DNA from: Acidobacteriota bacterium
Lineage (GTDB): Bacteria > Acidobacteriota > Terriglobia > Terriglobales > Acidobacteriaceae
NCBI GenBank assembly: GCA_021816455.1
Contig: JAKAXU010000007.1
Span: 1-64,000, forward strand
Direction: 5' to 3'
Length of the DNA: 64,000 bases
Below the pieces are notes generated by a model. It was not told the origin of the DNA, did no database searches, and worked only from the letters and a program-made list of their open reading frames with translations. Of this stretch, positions 54,156 through 62,449 are shown piece after piece. The position numbers and the translations under genes were made by a program. Position 1 is the stretch's first letter, and the number at the start of each line of letters is the position of its first letter.

Positions 54156-54999
54156 TTCTGAGCCGCGGAATCCGCTGCGGATCGAAATTGTGACCATCTT
54201 TCCAGCCTTCTTTGACGGGTTTCTGCGTCATGGAGTGGTGGCGCGCGCCGTGGAGCGCGGCCAGGTTGTAGTCGGTGTGCATGATCTGCGGAGCTATACC
54301 CATGATGCGCATCGGACAGTGGACGATCGACCGTTTGGTGGCGGCGAAGGCATGGTTCTGAAGCCGGAACCAATTGGCGAGGCGCTGGATGCGCTGGGAG
54401 TGCGTCCGCGGACGGAACGAGCCGGGGAGAGCCGGGAGACGGTGATCCTGCTGGCGGCGCAAGGGCGTCCGTTCACCCAGGCGACGGCGCGCCAACTGGC
54501 GGCGCTGGAGCGCGTGGTGCTGCTGTGCGGGCGCTACGAAGGCATCGACGAGCGCATTCGCGAGCTTTACTGCGACCGGGAAATCAGCATCGGGGACTAT
54601 GTGCTGAGCGGCGGCGAACTGGCCGCGGCTGTGGTGGCCGATGCGACGATCCGGCTGGTGCCCGGAGTCCTGGGCAACGCTGCCTCAACAGCCTTTGAAA
54701 GCTTCGGCGAAGACGATGCGTCGATCGAGACCGACGAGAACGGTGTACCACGCTCGCAGCATGGCGCGGGCGGATTGCTGGACTACCCGCACTTTACGCG
54801 CCCAGCAGAGTTTCGCGGACTGCGCGTGCCGGAGGCACTGGTGAGTGGGGACCATCAGGCGGTGCGGCGATGGCGACGCGAGCAACAGCTTGCGACGACG
54901 CTGCGGAATCGCCCGGAACTGCTGGAGGAGGCGACGCTCTCGGATGAGGACGAACAAACGCTGGAGCGGCTGCGATGCTCCGGCAAGCGCGTGGGATGA
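54145..54999 (+). CDS. trmD: tRNA (guanine37-N1)-methyltransferase TrmD
   Basis: Makes m1G37 in tRNA using S-adenosylmethionine through a trefoil knot. IVTIFPAFFDGFLRHGVVARA, the RPFGGGEGMVLKPEP segment, CGRYEGIDERI and SIGDYVLSGGELAA are diagnostic. ATG 54145 lies inside the rimM end. At 284 residues it is about 40 longer than E. coli TrmD, through an N-terminal stub and a charged C-terminal tail. The gene rplS, which usually follows, is absent. Confidence 0.95.
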   Translation: MRRDSEPRNPLRIEIVTIFPAFFDGFLRHGVVARAVERGQVVVGVHDLRSYTHDAHRTVDDRPFGGGEGMVLKPEPIGEALDALGVRPRTERAGESRETVILLAAQGRPFTQATARQLAALERVVLLCGRYEGIDERIRELYCDREISIGDYVLSGGELAAAVVADATIRLVPGVLGNAASTAFESFGEDDASIETDENGVPRSQHGAGGLLDYPHFTRPAEFRGLRVPEALVSGDHQAVRRWRREQQLATTLRNRPELLEEATLSDEDEQTLERLRCSGKRVG

Positions 55000-55349
55000 G
55001 AACGCCTGGGTAGGAAGCAAAAAATTGCCTGCCATCCTTGGGAAAGATTCTTTACATGGCCCCCGTTATATCTATCTCCATCCAATAGCAATAAATGTTC
55101 GGAAGTGTTGACCCAGATGGCAGCTTGAGAACCGATTGGTGGATAGTTGCTTGCTGCGGCGACTCCCAGCGTGCCGTAGGATCCCCGAAGTCGTGATCGC
55201 CCCGTCATGCAGGAGCTGCTGTGCAAGGCAGGCGAAGGCCAGCAGGCAAAGTGTTATGAGAAGTATGCGGGAGTCGGTGTGTTGTGCGTGAGCGGGTATG
55301 CTGGAAGGGTGATGCGAACGAGCGCAAAGGGTGAAGTGGTGGGGGTGCG
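55000..55349 (+). other. 350-base gap without a recognised gene
   Basis: This stretch lies where rplS commonly follows trmD. It starts AT-rich (55010-55100) and then becomes mixed. I see no convincing coding frame, tRNA, riboswitch or strong terminator. A promoter for the antiporter gene is likely near the end, where a GGGGG-rich ribosome binding site precedes 55350. Confidence 0.4.
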
Positions 55350-56627
55350 ATGCCGGCGCTGGTGATTGCGTTTATCGGGGCGTTGGTCTTTGGCGCTCAT
55401 CTGTTTGTGGCGATGTTTGCCAAGACGCGCGTGCCGGATGTGCTGCTGCTGATCGGAATCGGTCTGTTGCTCGGCCCGGTGACGCATCTGGTGCGGCCGG
55501 AGCAGTTTGGCAGCGTTGGCCCGGTGTTTACGACGGTGACGCTGGTGTTTCTGCTGTTTGAAAGCGGAACGGAGCTGCAACTGGGGACGATTCAGCGGGT
55601 GCTGCACGGTTCGTTTCTGCTGTCGGTGTTGAACTTTGCAGCGACGACGGCGGTGGTAGCCGTGGCGGCGTGGAAGGTTGCGCATCTGGGGGTGGGCACG
55701 GCGATCCTGATGGGCGCGATTCTGGGCGGGACGTCGCCAGCGGTAGTGATCCCGATCGCGGCGCAACTGAAGATGCAGAAACATGCCGGAGCGGTGCTGT
55801 TTCTGGAGTCGGCGATCAGCGATGTGGTCTCGATTGTGCTGGCTCTGGCGCTGCTGGACGGGCTGCATGCGGGCAATCTGGAAGTGGGCAAGATTGTGGG
55901 AACGCTGCTGGGATCGTTTTTGCTGGCCGGAATCCTGGGCGCGGCTGGAGCGATCTTCTGGTCGAATCTGCTGAGCAGGGTGCGGACACTGCAGAACGGG
56001 ATGTTCACCACGGCAGCGTTTCTGTTTCTGCTCTTCGGGCTGGCTGAGATGCTGGGCTACAGCGGAGCGATTGCATCGCTGGTCTTTGGAATTGGATTGG
56101 GCAATGTGGCCTGGCATGGGGCGCTGTTGGCCAAGCGTTTCCCCTCGCTGGAGCCGGTGGGACTGAATAGCCGCGAGAAGGGATTCTTTGCCGAGATTGT
56201 GTTTCTGCTGAAGACGTTTTTCTTTGTGTATATTGGGCTGTCAATCCAGTTTAGGAATCTGTCTTACATCCTGTTCGGGCTGGGAGTGACGGTGCTGCTG
56301 TTTGTGGTACGGATTCCGGTGGTGCGGTTTGGAGTGACGCGGACGACGACTGTGACCGATGCGAGCCGGATGGCCGCGATGGCCCCGAAGGGACTGGCGG
56401 CGGCGGTGCTGGCCTCGCTGCCATTGCAGCAGGGACTGGCGCACGGAGATTTTATCCAGAACACGACATATGCGGTGGTGCTCTTCAGCATTCTGCTGAC
56501 GTCGGTGCTGATTTTTCTGCAGGACCGGACGTTTGTGGGGCGGCTGTACCGGTGGATGCTGTCGGGCTTTGCCAAAGCGGATGAGTCGGACGGAGCCGGG
56601 GAAGCGCCTGAAGCATCCAAAGCATAA
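55350..56627 (+). CDS. Cation:proton antiporter (NhaP/CPA-type)
   Basis: Inner-membrane monovalent cation/H+ exchanger with about twelve hydrophobic segments in 425 residues. The Na_H_Exchanger core shows LLLIGIGLLLGPVTHLV, FLLFESGTELQL, MGAILGGTSPAVVIPI and ESAISDVVSIVLALALL, the last with the conserved Asp of the ion site. There is no TrkA-N domain; the C-terminus is a short acidic tail. Ion preference is unknown. A bidirectional terminator separates it from gdhA. Confidence 0.88.
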   Translation: MPALVIAFIGALVFGAHLFVAMFAKTRVPDVLLLIGIGLLLGPVTHLVRPEQFGSVGPVFTTVTLVFLLFESGTELQLGTIQRVLHGSFLLSVLNFAATTAVVAVAAWKVAHLGVGTAILMGAILGGTSPAVVIPIAAQLKMQKHAGAVLFLESAISDVVSIVLALALLDGLHAGNLEVGKIVGTLLGSFLLAGILGAAGAIFWSNLLSRVRTLQNGMFTTAAFLFLLFGLAEMLGYSGAIASLVFGIGLGNVAWHGALLAKRFPSLEPVGLNSREKGFFAEIVFLLKTFFFVYIGLSIQFRNLSYILFGLGVTVLLFVVRIPVVRFGVTRTTTVTDASRMAAMAPKGLAAAVLASLPLQQGLAHGDFIQNTTYAVVLFSILLTSVLIFLQDRTFVGRLYRWMLSGFAKADESDGAGEAPEASKA

Positions 56628-56642
56628 AAAACGGCAACAAAA

Positions 56643-56671
56643 CGCCCCGGAACGGGCTGCGTTCCGAGGCG
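56643..56671. terminator. Bidirectional terminator between antiporter and gdhA
   Basis: CGCCCCGGAACG and CGTTCCGAGGCG (one mismatch) close a GGCTG loop. On the minus strand it is followed by TTTTGTTGCCGTTTTTT, a good T-tract for ending gdhA. Confidence 0.75.
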
Positions 56672-56687
56672 AAGGATTGCCGCCGGT

Positions 56688-57956
56688 TCAGGCGTAGATG
56701 CCGCGCTGCTTGATGGTGAAGGCGACGCGATCGATGGCCAGCATATAAGCCGCAATGCGGTTGTTGACGCCGTGGGTTTCGGCGTAACGGATGACGTCAT
56801 CGAAGCTGTTGCTGAGGATCTCTTCCAGTCGCTCAATGACGGTGGACTCATTCCAGAAGTAACCCATGCGGTCCTGGACCCACTCGAAGTAACTGGCGGT
56901 GACGCCGCCGGAGTTGGCGAGGATGTCTGGAACGACGAATACGCCTTTTTCGGCGAGGATGTCGTCGGCGACAGCGGTGGTGGGACCGTTGGCGCCTTCG
57001 ACGAGGATGCGAGTGCGGACGCGCTCGGCGTTGCGGCTGGTGAGGACGTTTTCGGTGGCAGCGGGGATGAGGATATCTGTCTCGGTTTCCAGGAGCGCGG
57101 CGGAGTCGAACGGCTCGGCGCCTTTGAAGCCGTGGATGGAACCGTTGCGCTCGCGATGTTCGAGAAGCTTGCCGATGTCGATGCCCGCGGGATTGTAGAG
57201 TCCGCCGTCATACTCGGCGATGCCGATGACTTTGTAGCCCTTGAGCGCGAGCAGGCGGGCGGAGTTAGAGCCAACGTTGCCGAAGCCCTGGATGATGACG
57301 CGGCAGTCTTGGACGGGGATTTTGAGGTAGGCGAGACTCTTGTCGCACACGACGAGGACGCCGCGTCCGGTGGCCTCGCGGCGGCCGCGCGAACCGCCGA
57401 TGTTGAGCGGCTTGCCGGTGACAACGCTGGTGACGGTTTGGCGCATGTGCATGGAGTAGGTGTCCATAATCCAGGCCATGGTCTGCTCGTTGGTGTTGAC
57501 GTCGGGAGCCGGGACATCTTTTTCCGGGCCGATGAACTCGATGATCTCGGAGGTGTAGCGGCGGGTAAGCCGCTCGATTTCGCCCTGGCTCATCTTGCGG
57601 GGGTCGCAGATGACGCCGCCCTTGGCTCCGCCGAAGGGAATATTGACGACGGCGCACTTCCAGGTCATCCAGCTGGCAAGCGCGCGGACTTCATCGAGGC
57701 TGACGTCGGGTGAGTAGCGGATGCCGCCTTTGCCTGGTCCACGGGCGATGGAGTGCTGAACGCGGTAGCCGGTGAAGAGTTCGATGCGGCCGTCGTCCAT
57801 GGTGACGGGAAAGTGGACGATGATCTCTCGCGAGGGCGAACTGAGCACCTTCCATAGGCCGGGGTCAAGGTTGAGTTTGCGCGCGGCAAAGTCGAAGCGC
57901 GCCGACTGTGCTTCCCAGGGATTGATTTCCTGTTCGAGGGTGATGGTCGAAGCCAT
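56688..57956 (-). CDS. Glutamate dehydrogenase (Glu/Leu/Phe/Val dehydrogenase family)
   Basis: Hexameric-type oxidative deaminase of glutamate. [11 protein letters not shown] carries the catalytic Lys, [19 protein letters not shown] the Asp, and [17 protein letters not shown] the Rossmann motif. The start of the chain, PFRGKxxxR-type [21 protein letters not shown], is plain. At 422 residues it fits the NAD-type small hexamer. GGAGA lies 8 bases before the ATG. The sequence alone does not settle NAD versus NADP use. Confidence 0.93.
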   Translation of the reverse strand: MASTITLEQEINPWEAQSARFDFAARKLNLDPGLWKVLSSPSREIIVHFPVTMDDGRIELFTGYRVQHSIARGPGKGGIRYSPDVSLDEVRALASWMTWKCAVVNIPFGGAKGGVICDPRKMSQGEIERLTRRYTSEIIEFIGPEKDVPAPDVNTNEQTMAWIMDTYSMHMRQTVTSVVTGKPLNIGGSRGRREATGRGVLVVCDKSLAYLKIPVQDCRVIIQGFGNVGSNSARLLALKGYKVIGIAEYDGGLYNPAGIDIGKLLEHRERNGSIHGFKGAEPFDSAALLETETDILIPAATENVLTSRNAERVRTRILVEGANGPTTAVADDILAEKGVFVVPDILANSGGVTASYFEWVQDRMGYFWNESTVIERLEEILSNSFDDVIRYAETHGVNNRIAAYMLAIDRVAFTIKQRGIYA

Positions 57957-58393
57957 ACAGAGATTCTCCAGTTGCAGCGTCGGGCTGAAGATGGGTCTTC
58001 ACGGCCCGCGCACGCCTGCCGCTGAGGAGCCTATCGGCGGAAAACGGATGCCGCGCGACGGCTGCCGAAGCGAGGACGGTGGATCCGGTTCGGAGACGTA
58101 CCCTCGCCCGCAGCGCGAAAACCAGCTTCGCCGGGCGGTCTGGCTGGGAACCGGCTGCTCCAGACCAAACGAGTAGAGTCTAGGCCTCGCGGGAAAGCTC
58201 CGTCAACTGGTGCGCGGCAAGGGAAAAAGATCCATCAAGTCCATCCCAGGCTCTACGGCGAAGGATGCGAGCGGGATAAGAAGGTTTTGCGGAAAGCGAA
58301 GAAAACGCGAAAATCACAAAAGGATTAACACGAAAGTGATGAAAAGGGCAGGCTGGAGAGCAAAAGTGTATCACGATTGAAAAAAATGACTGG
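57957..58393 (+). other. Gap of about 440 bases without a recognised gene
   Basis: Between gdhA (minus) and the broken epimerase gene (plus). The first 240 bases are GC-rich; 58270-58385 is A-rich and purine-rich with many GAAA and AAGG runs. I see no gene or RNA in it; it presumably holds the promoters of both neighbours. Confidence 0.4.
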
Positions 58394-58399
58394 TAGACT
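58394..58399 (+). promoter_or_regulatory. -10-like box TAGACT before the epimerase gene
   Basis: TAGACT ends exactly six bases before the ATG at 58406. TTGAAA lies farther upstream (58377-58382) but at too short a spacing for a -35 box. Confidence 0.55.
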
Positions 58400-58405
58400 C
58401 GGCCT

Positions 58406-59380
58406 ATGACGACACAGAAGAGAGTCCTGGTGGCTGGTGCGGGCGGATTTATCGGCTCGCATCTTGCGCGGCTGCTGGCAAAGGAAGGCAACTGGGTGCG
58501 CGGAGCGGACCTGAAGCTGCCTGAGTTTTCCGAGACGACCTGCCATGATTTTGTGGTCGGCGATCTGCGTGATCAGGCCGTTGCGGCGCGCGTCGTGGAA
58601 GGGATCGACGAGGTGTACCAACTGGCGGCGGATATGGGCGGCGCGGGTTACATTTTTACCGGTGAACACGATGCGGCGGTGCTGCACAACTCGGCGACGA
58701 TCAACCTGAACATTCTGGAAGCTGGACGGCTGGCCGGAGTAAAGAAGTACTTTTACTCGTCGTCAGCGTGCATTTATCCGGAGCGGAACCAGTTGGACCC
58801 GAACAACCCGATCTGCAGCGAGGAGTCGGCATATCCGGCAGCTCCGGACAGCGAGTACGGGTGGGAGAAGCTGTTTAGCGAGCGGCTGTACTTTGCCTAC
58901 GCGAGGAACTACGGGATTGAGGTGCATGTGGCGCGGTTCCACAACATCTTCGGCCCGGAGGGAACCTGGCGCGGCTGACGCGAGAAGGCTCCGGCGGCGA
59001 TCTGCCGAAAGGTAGCTGAGACGGCCGACGGCGGCGAGATGGAGATTTGGGGCGACGGCGAGCAGACGCGCACATTTTTATATGTGGACGAGTGCGTAGA
59101 AGGCGTACGACGGCTGATGGAGTCGGATTTTTCCGGGCCGGTGAATATCGGGTCGGAAGAGATGGTGACGATCAACCAGCTTGCGGCGATGGCGATGGAG
59201 ATTGCCGGGAAAAAGCTTGGCAAGAAGCACATCCAGGGACCACAGGGCGTGCGCGGGCGAACGTCGGACAACCGGTTGATCCTGGAAAAGCTGGGCTGGC
59301 AACCGACGCAGTCGCTGAAGGCGGGGATGGAAAAGACCTGCGTCTGGGTGGAGAAGCAGGTGAAAAAGGCCGCGCGCTAG
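58406..59380 (+). pseudogene. GDP-mannose 3,5-epimerase-like gene interrupted by an in-frame TGA
   Basis: The frame encodes an NAD-dependent sugar-nucleotide epimerase: VAGAGGFIGSHLARLL (Rossmann), QLAADMGGAGYIF, SSACIYPE and YGWEKL (catalytic Tyr-xxx-Lys), closely following plant-type GDP-mannose 3,5-epimerase. At 58976-58978 a TGA interrupts the sequence FGPEGTWRG-stop-REKAPAAICRK. The family has GTWxGGREKAPAA here, so one GGA-to-TGA change explains the stop. The same frame then continues (MEIWGDGEQTRTFLYVDECVEG) without further damage to 59380, for 324 residues. ATG 59039 could restart the C-terminal 113 residues. The TGA is followed by C, a context prone to read-through. A terminator and trpE follow. 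Confidence 0.85.
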
Positions 59381-59423
59381 ATTGTCCAGGGTAGATTGTC
59401 CAACCTGCCGAGACAAATCCTGT

Positions 59424-59463
59424 GGCCCCTGTCGCCAAGGTTGGCGTACAGGGGCCTGACTGT
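59424..59463 (+). terminator. Long hairpin terminator after the epimerase gene
   Basis: GGCCCCTGT and ACAGGGGCC plus GCCAA/TTGGC form a stem of about 14 pairs (59424-59456) with a two-base loop, followed by TGACTGTTT. Confidence 0.65.
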
Positions 59464-59551
59464 TTGCGGGGATGATTTTTCGCTGCGTAACAGCGTTTGT
59501 CTGCGACAGAAGAGCTCGTGTGCGGATGTGCGACGGGTGCTGCGAAACGGT

Positions 59552-59557
59552 TAGACT
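59552..59557 (+). promoter_or_regulatory. -10-like box TAGACT, probable leaderless start of trpE
   Basis: TAGACT ends exactly six bases before GTG 59564, which is followed directly by an ATG. No trp leader peptide or attenuator is seen between the terminator and this box. Confidence 0.55.
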
Positions 59558-59563
59558 GAGCAA

Positions 59564-61114
59564 GTGATGACACGAGCAGAGGAGCATCTTCCGGGACGGA
59601 AGCAGTTCATGGCGCTGGCGAAAGAGCATACGCTGGTGCCGGTATATCGCAGGCTGACAGCAGACCTGGAGACGCCGGTTTCGGCGTTTCTACGCGTGGC
59701 GTGGGATGAGCCAGAGTGTTTTCTGCTGGAGTCTGTGGAAAACGGCCAGCAGGTGGGCCGCTATACCTTCATTGGACTGAACCCTTATAAGCGGATTGTG
59801 GCGCGTGGCGAGTCGATTACGGTGATCGAGGGGCGGCGCACGGTGCGCATGAAGGGCGATGTTTTTGCCGTTCTGCGCGAGGCGCTGAGCGGACACAAAC
59901 CGGCGCAGGTGGCGGAGTTGCCGCCGTTTACGGCTGGTGCAGTGGGATTTTTCAGCTATGATGCGGTGCGGCGGATCGAGAAGCTGCCGGAGACGGCGGC
60001 CGATGAGTTAGAGGTGCCGGATGCGTGTCTGCTGTTCTTCGACGAAGTGCTGGCGTTTGATCACGTGCGGCGGGAGATTTTGCTGGTGGTGACGGCGGAC
60101 GTGACGCTGGAGACTCCTGGCGCGGCGTGGGAAAAGGCAGTGAAGCGGTTGAAAAGGCTGGAGCGCAGGCTGGCGCGTCCGCTGCCGAAGCTGCCGCGGG
60201 CGACGAAGGCAAAGGGCAAGCTGAAGATTGCGCACCGGACGCGGAAACAGGATTACATCGCCGGGGTAGAGCGGATACGCGAGTATATCCGCGCCGGGGA
60301 TGTCTTCCAGACGGTCTATGCGCAGCGCTTCGACCTGGAGCCGGAGGTGGATTCCTTCGCGGTGTATCGTGCGCTGCGCATGGTGAATCCATCGCCGTAT
60401 ATGTATTTTCTGCGTGTGCAGGGAGAGCCGACGAACGAAGCGGGCAGGAAGAGTAAGAAGAAACGACAGAAGAAAACACAGGGACCGCTGGAGATTGCCG
60501 GTTCGTCGCCGGAGCTGCTGGTGCGTGTGCTTGACGGCAGAGTGGAGTATCGGCCGATCGCCGGGACGCGGCGGCGCGCAGGCGACGAGGCCGAGGATGC
60601 GGCGCTGGAAGCCGAGATGCTGGCCGATGCGAAGGAGCGTAGCGAGCACGTGATGCTGGTGGATCTGGGCAGGAACGACGTGGGCCGGGTGAGCGAGTTC
60701 GGCAGTGTGACAGTGGATCGACTGATGTATGTGGAGCGCTACAGTCACGTCATGCACATGGTGAGTGCGCTGAGCGGACGGCTGCGGCCGGAGTTGACAG
60801 CGGTGGACGCGCTGCGGGCGTGTTTCCCTGCGGGAACGCTCTCCGGAGCGCCGAAGGTGCGGGCGATGGAGGTTATCGAAGAACTGGAACCGGCGCGGCG
60901 CGGGATTTATGGCGGAGCGATTCTGTATGCGGATTTCCGGGGCAATCTGGAGAGCTGCATCACGATCCGTACGCTGGTGGCGCAGAATGGACACGCGCAT
61001 GTGCAGGCGGGAGCGGGGATCGTAGCCGACTCGGTGCCGGAGGCCGAATATGAGGAGTGCCGGAACAAGGCACAGGCGGTGATCCGCGCCGTAGAGCGGG
61101 CACGCAAGGGCTGA
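59564..61114 (+). CDS. trpE: Anthranilate synthase component I
   Basis: Converts chorismate to anthranilate with the TrpG amidotransferase. The feedback motif LLES lies at 54-57, indicating Trp inhibition and TrpE rather than PabB. The chorismate domain shows RAGDVFQTVYAQRF, NPSPYMYFLR, IAGTRRRAGD, LVDLGRNDVGRVS, PAGTLSGAPKVRAMEV and QAGAGIVADS. An unusual Lys/Arg-rich insert (about 287-306) lies between the strand after NPSPYM and the SSPE motif. Length 516. GTG 59564 or ATG 59567 starts it. The partner gene trpG lies 2.3 kb on, on the other strand. Confidence 0.94.
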   Translation: MMTRAEEHLPGRKQFMALAKEHTLVPVYRRLTADLETPVSAFLRVAWDEPECFLLESVENGQQVGRYTFIGLNPYKRIVARGESITVIEGRRTVRMKGDVFAVLREALSGHKPAQVAELPPFTAGAVGFFSYDAVRRIEKLPETAADELEVPDACLLFFDEVLAFDHVRREILLVVTADVTLETPGAAWEKAVKRLKRLERRLARPLPKLPRATKAKGKLKIAHRTRKQDYIAGVERIREYIRAGDVFQTVYAQRFDLEPEVDSFAVYRALRMVNPSPYMYFLRVQGEPTNEAGRKSKKKRQKKTQGPLEIAGSSPELLVRVLDGRVEYRPIAGTRRRAGDEAEDAALEAEMLADAKERSEHVMLVDLGRNDVGRVSEFGSVTVDRLMYVERYSHVMHMVSALSGRLRPELTAVDALRACFPAGTLSGAPKVRAMEVIEELEPARRGIYGGAILYADFRGNLESCITIRTLVAQNGHAHVQAGAGIVADSVPEAEYEECRNKAQAVIRAVERARKG

Positions 61115-61343
61115 GTGTGGTCCAGGTGCGGGCCGAAAGTGGGCGAAAGAAGCGAAGCGCCGGGAAGAGGCGCGATCTGCCTCGTTTTGAAACATCCACG
61201 ACCGACTGATTCAATTTGAAACGTACAGAAGAAGATTGGGCATACGCGTCTCTTGTGGAAAACTCCGTTTCGGGGGAATCTGACATTGTTTAGCGAATGT
61301 CCGGAGGTAACTTCGCGCAAGTGTGTGGGCAAGGAGGAGGACG

Positions 61344-61910
61344 ATGTCCATCGCGTTAACGGCGAATACGACGGCCGGCGGCGGAGCGGGAGCGACGATC
61401 TGGAACACTTTGGAAGCCAGCGTTGCGACCGGAAGCCCGGCGGCGCAGATGCTGGCGGCGCTGACTGCGGGCAGCGGGACGGCGGCGGGAGCCGTTGCGA
61501 ATGGCGCAGGCGCTTTGGTCGGCGCGCTGACCCCGGTTATTGCCAGTGCACAGGCGACGCTGGACAGCATTATGGCCAATCCGGCGCTGAATCTGAGCCG
61601 GGTGCTGACTTCGCCGAGCTTTGCGGCGCTGGTGAGTACGTTGAACGGCAGTGCGAACGGAACGAACGATGCAGGTTCCGGCAATAGATACTCGACTGCA
61701 TACTCTACGACTATCGGCAGCGGCGGAGAAAACTCCAGTGCCGGGACGACGAGCGGCTCCGATTCCGGCGCAACGGCTACGAGCGTGGACGGCAGCTATT
61801 TTTCTCGTCTTCTGGGTGAACTGGAAAGCGTGATGCAGACGCCGACCGGAGGCAACGCGGCTGAGAGCCTGCTGGGCAGGCTGTCGAGTGTAAAGTTGGC
61901 TGTGGCCTGA
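61344..61910 (+). CDS. Ala/Gly/Ser/Thr-rich protein of unknown function
   Basis: A 188-residue protein with no signal peptide and strongly biased composition: Ala/Gly/Thr-rich in the first half, and a Ser/Gly/Thr spacer (about 120-155) before a short helical end (YFSRLLGELESVM). AAGGAGGAGG directly upstream is the strongest ribosome binding site in the window and argues for high expression. No family recognised. The 230 bases before it contain no gene. Confidence 0.6.
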   Translation: MSIALTANTTAGGGAGATIWNTLEASVATGSPAAQMLAALTAGSGTAAGAVANGAGALVGALTPVIASAQATLDSIMANPALNLSRVLTSPSFAALVSTLNGSANGTNDAGSGNRYSTAYSTTIGSGGENSSAGTTSGSDSGATATSVDGSYFSRLLGELESVMQTPTGGNAAESLLGRLSSVKLAVA

Positions 61911-61983
61911 GCACCGTCGCAATTGGAGCAATCGCGCAAGGGGGTGCTAGACTTCGGTTGAAACCGAGGACTACCGAGTGGCG

Positions 61984-62345
61984 ATGCGTGCCGATGAGCC
62001 ATAACCAGAAACAAATCAGACAGAAGGCGTAATTCAGCTGACGCGACGCCAAGTGATGGCGGCATTGGGCGCGGCGACAGTGATGAGCCGGGTGCCTATG
62101 GCGGGAGCGGCGACGCTGGTTGGCGAAGTGTCGGACATTTTGTGCTTGAGCAAGGCGTCGGCGCGCGATTCCGGCTAATTATGTCGGACGGAGCTATGAG
62201 AGCGCGCAGCTTGCGGATACGGATTCTTTGCCGCGGAGAATCGCGATCTAGTGGCGCTGTTTCGCCTGCTCGCGCCGCACGGCGTTCTTCGCATTGGCGG
62301 CAATTCGAGCGGACAGGCGCTGGACACCGCGCGCAGAAGAGCGAG
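61984..62345 (+). pseudogene. Remnant of a Tat-exported GH79-like glycoside hydrolase
   Basis: Pieces of one protein appear in shifting frames. From 62038 the sequence reads LTRRQVMAALGAATVMSR, a twin-arginine signal core, but its frame has a stop just upstream and no start. From about 62168 it reads IPANYVGRSYESAQLADTD, then after a 1-base loss near 62222 FFAAENRDLVALFRLLAPHGVLRIGGNSSG, which resembles the N-terminus of GH79-like beta-glucuronidases. After that the frame shifts again and similarity ends. A TAGACT box lies at 61948-61953. The catalytic domain is gone, so this is a dead fragment. Confidence 0.65.
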
Positions 62346-62449
62346 TGACGAGCCGGGGAGGCAAGATGGAAGTGAGATTGCTGACGGCAAGCGTGGCAGC
62401 AATTTTCCTGGATCATCCGCTCGGCTGAGTGCGTGCCTTGTGGGCCTGC

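Noticed and set aside
58180..58491. 103-residue minus-strand frame upstream of the epimerase
   Set aside because: It overlaps the epimerase start, lacks a ribosome binding site and has no protein-like pattern.
58406..59380. Selenocysteine at the in-frame TGA
   Set aside because: The family has Gly, not Cys, at this position, and no hairpin right after the TGA was evident.
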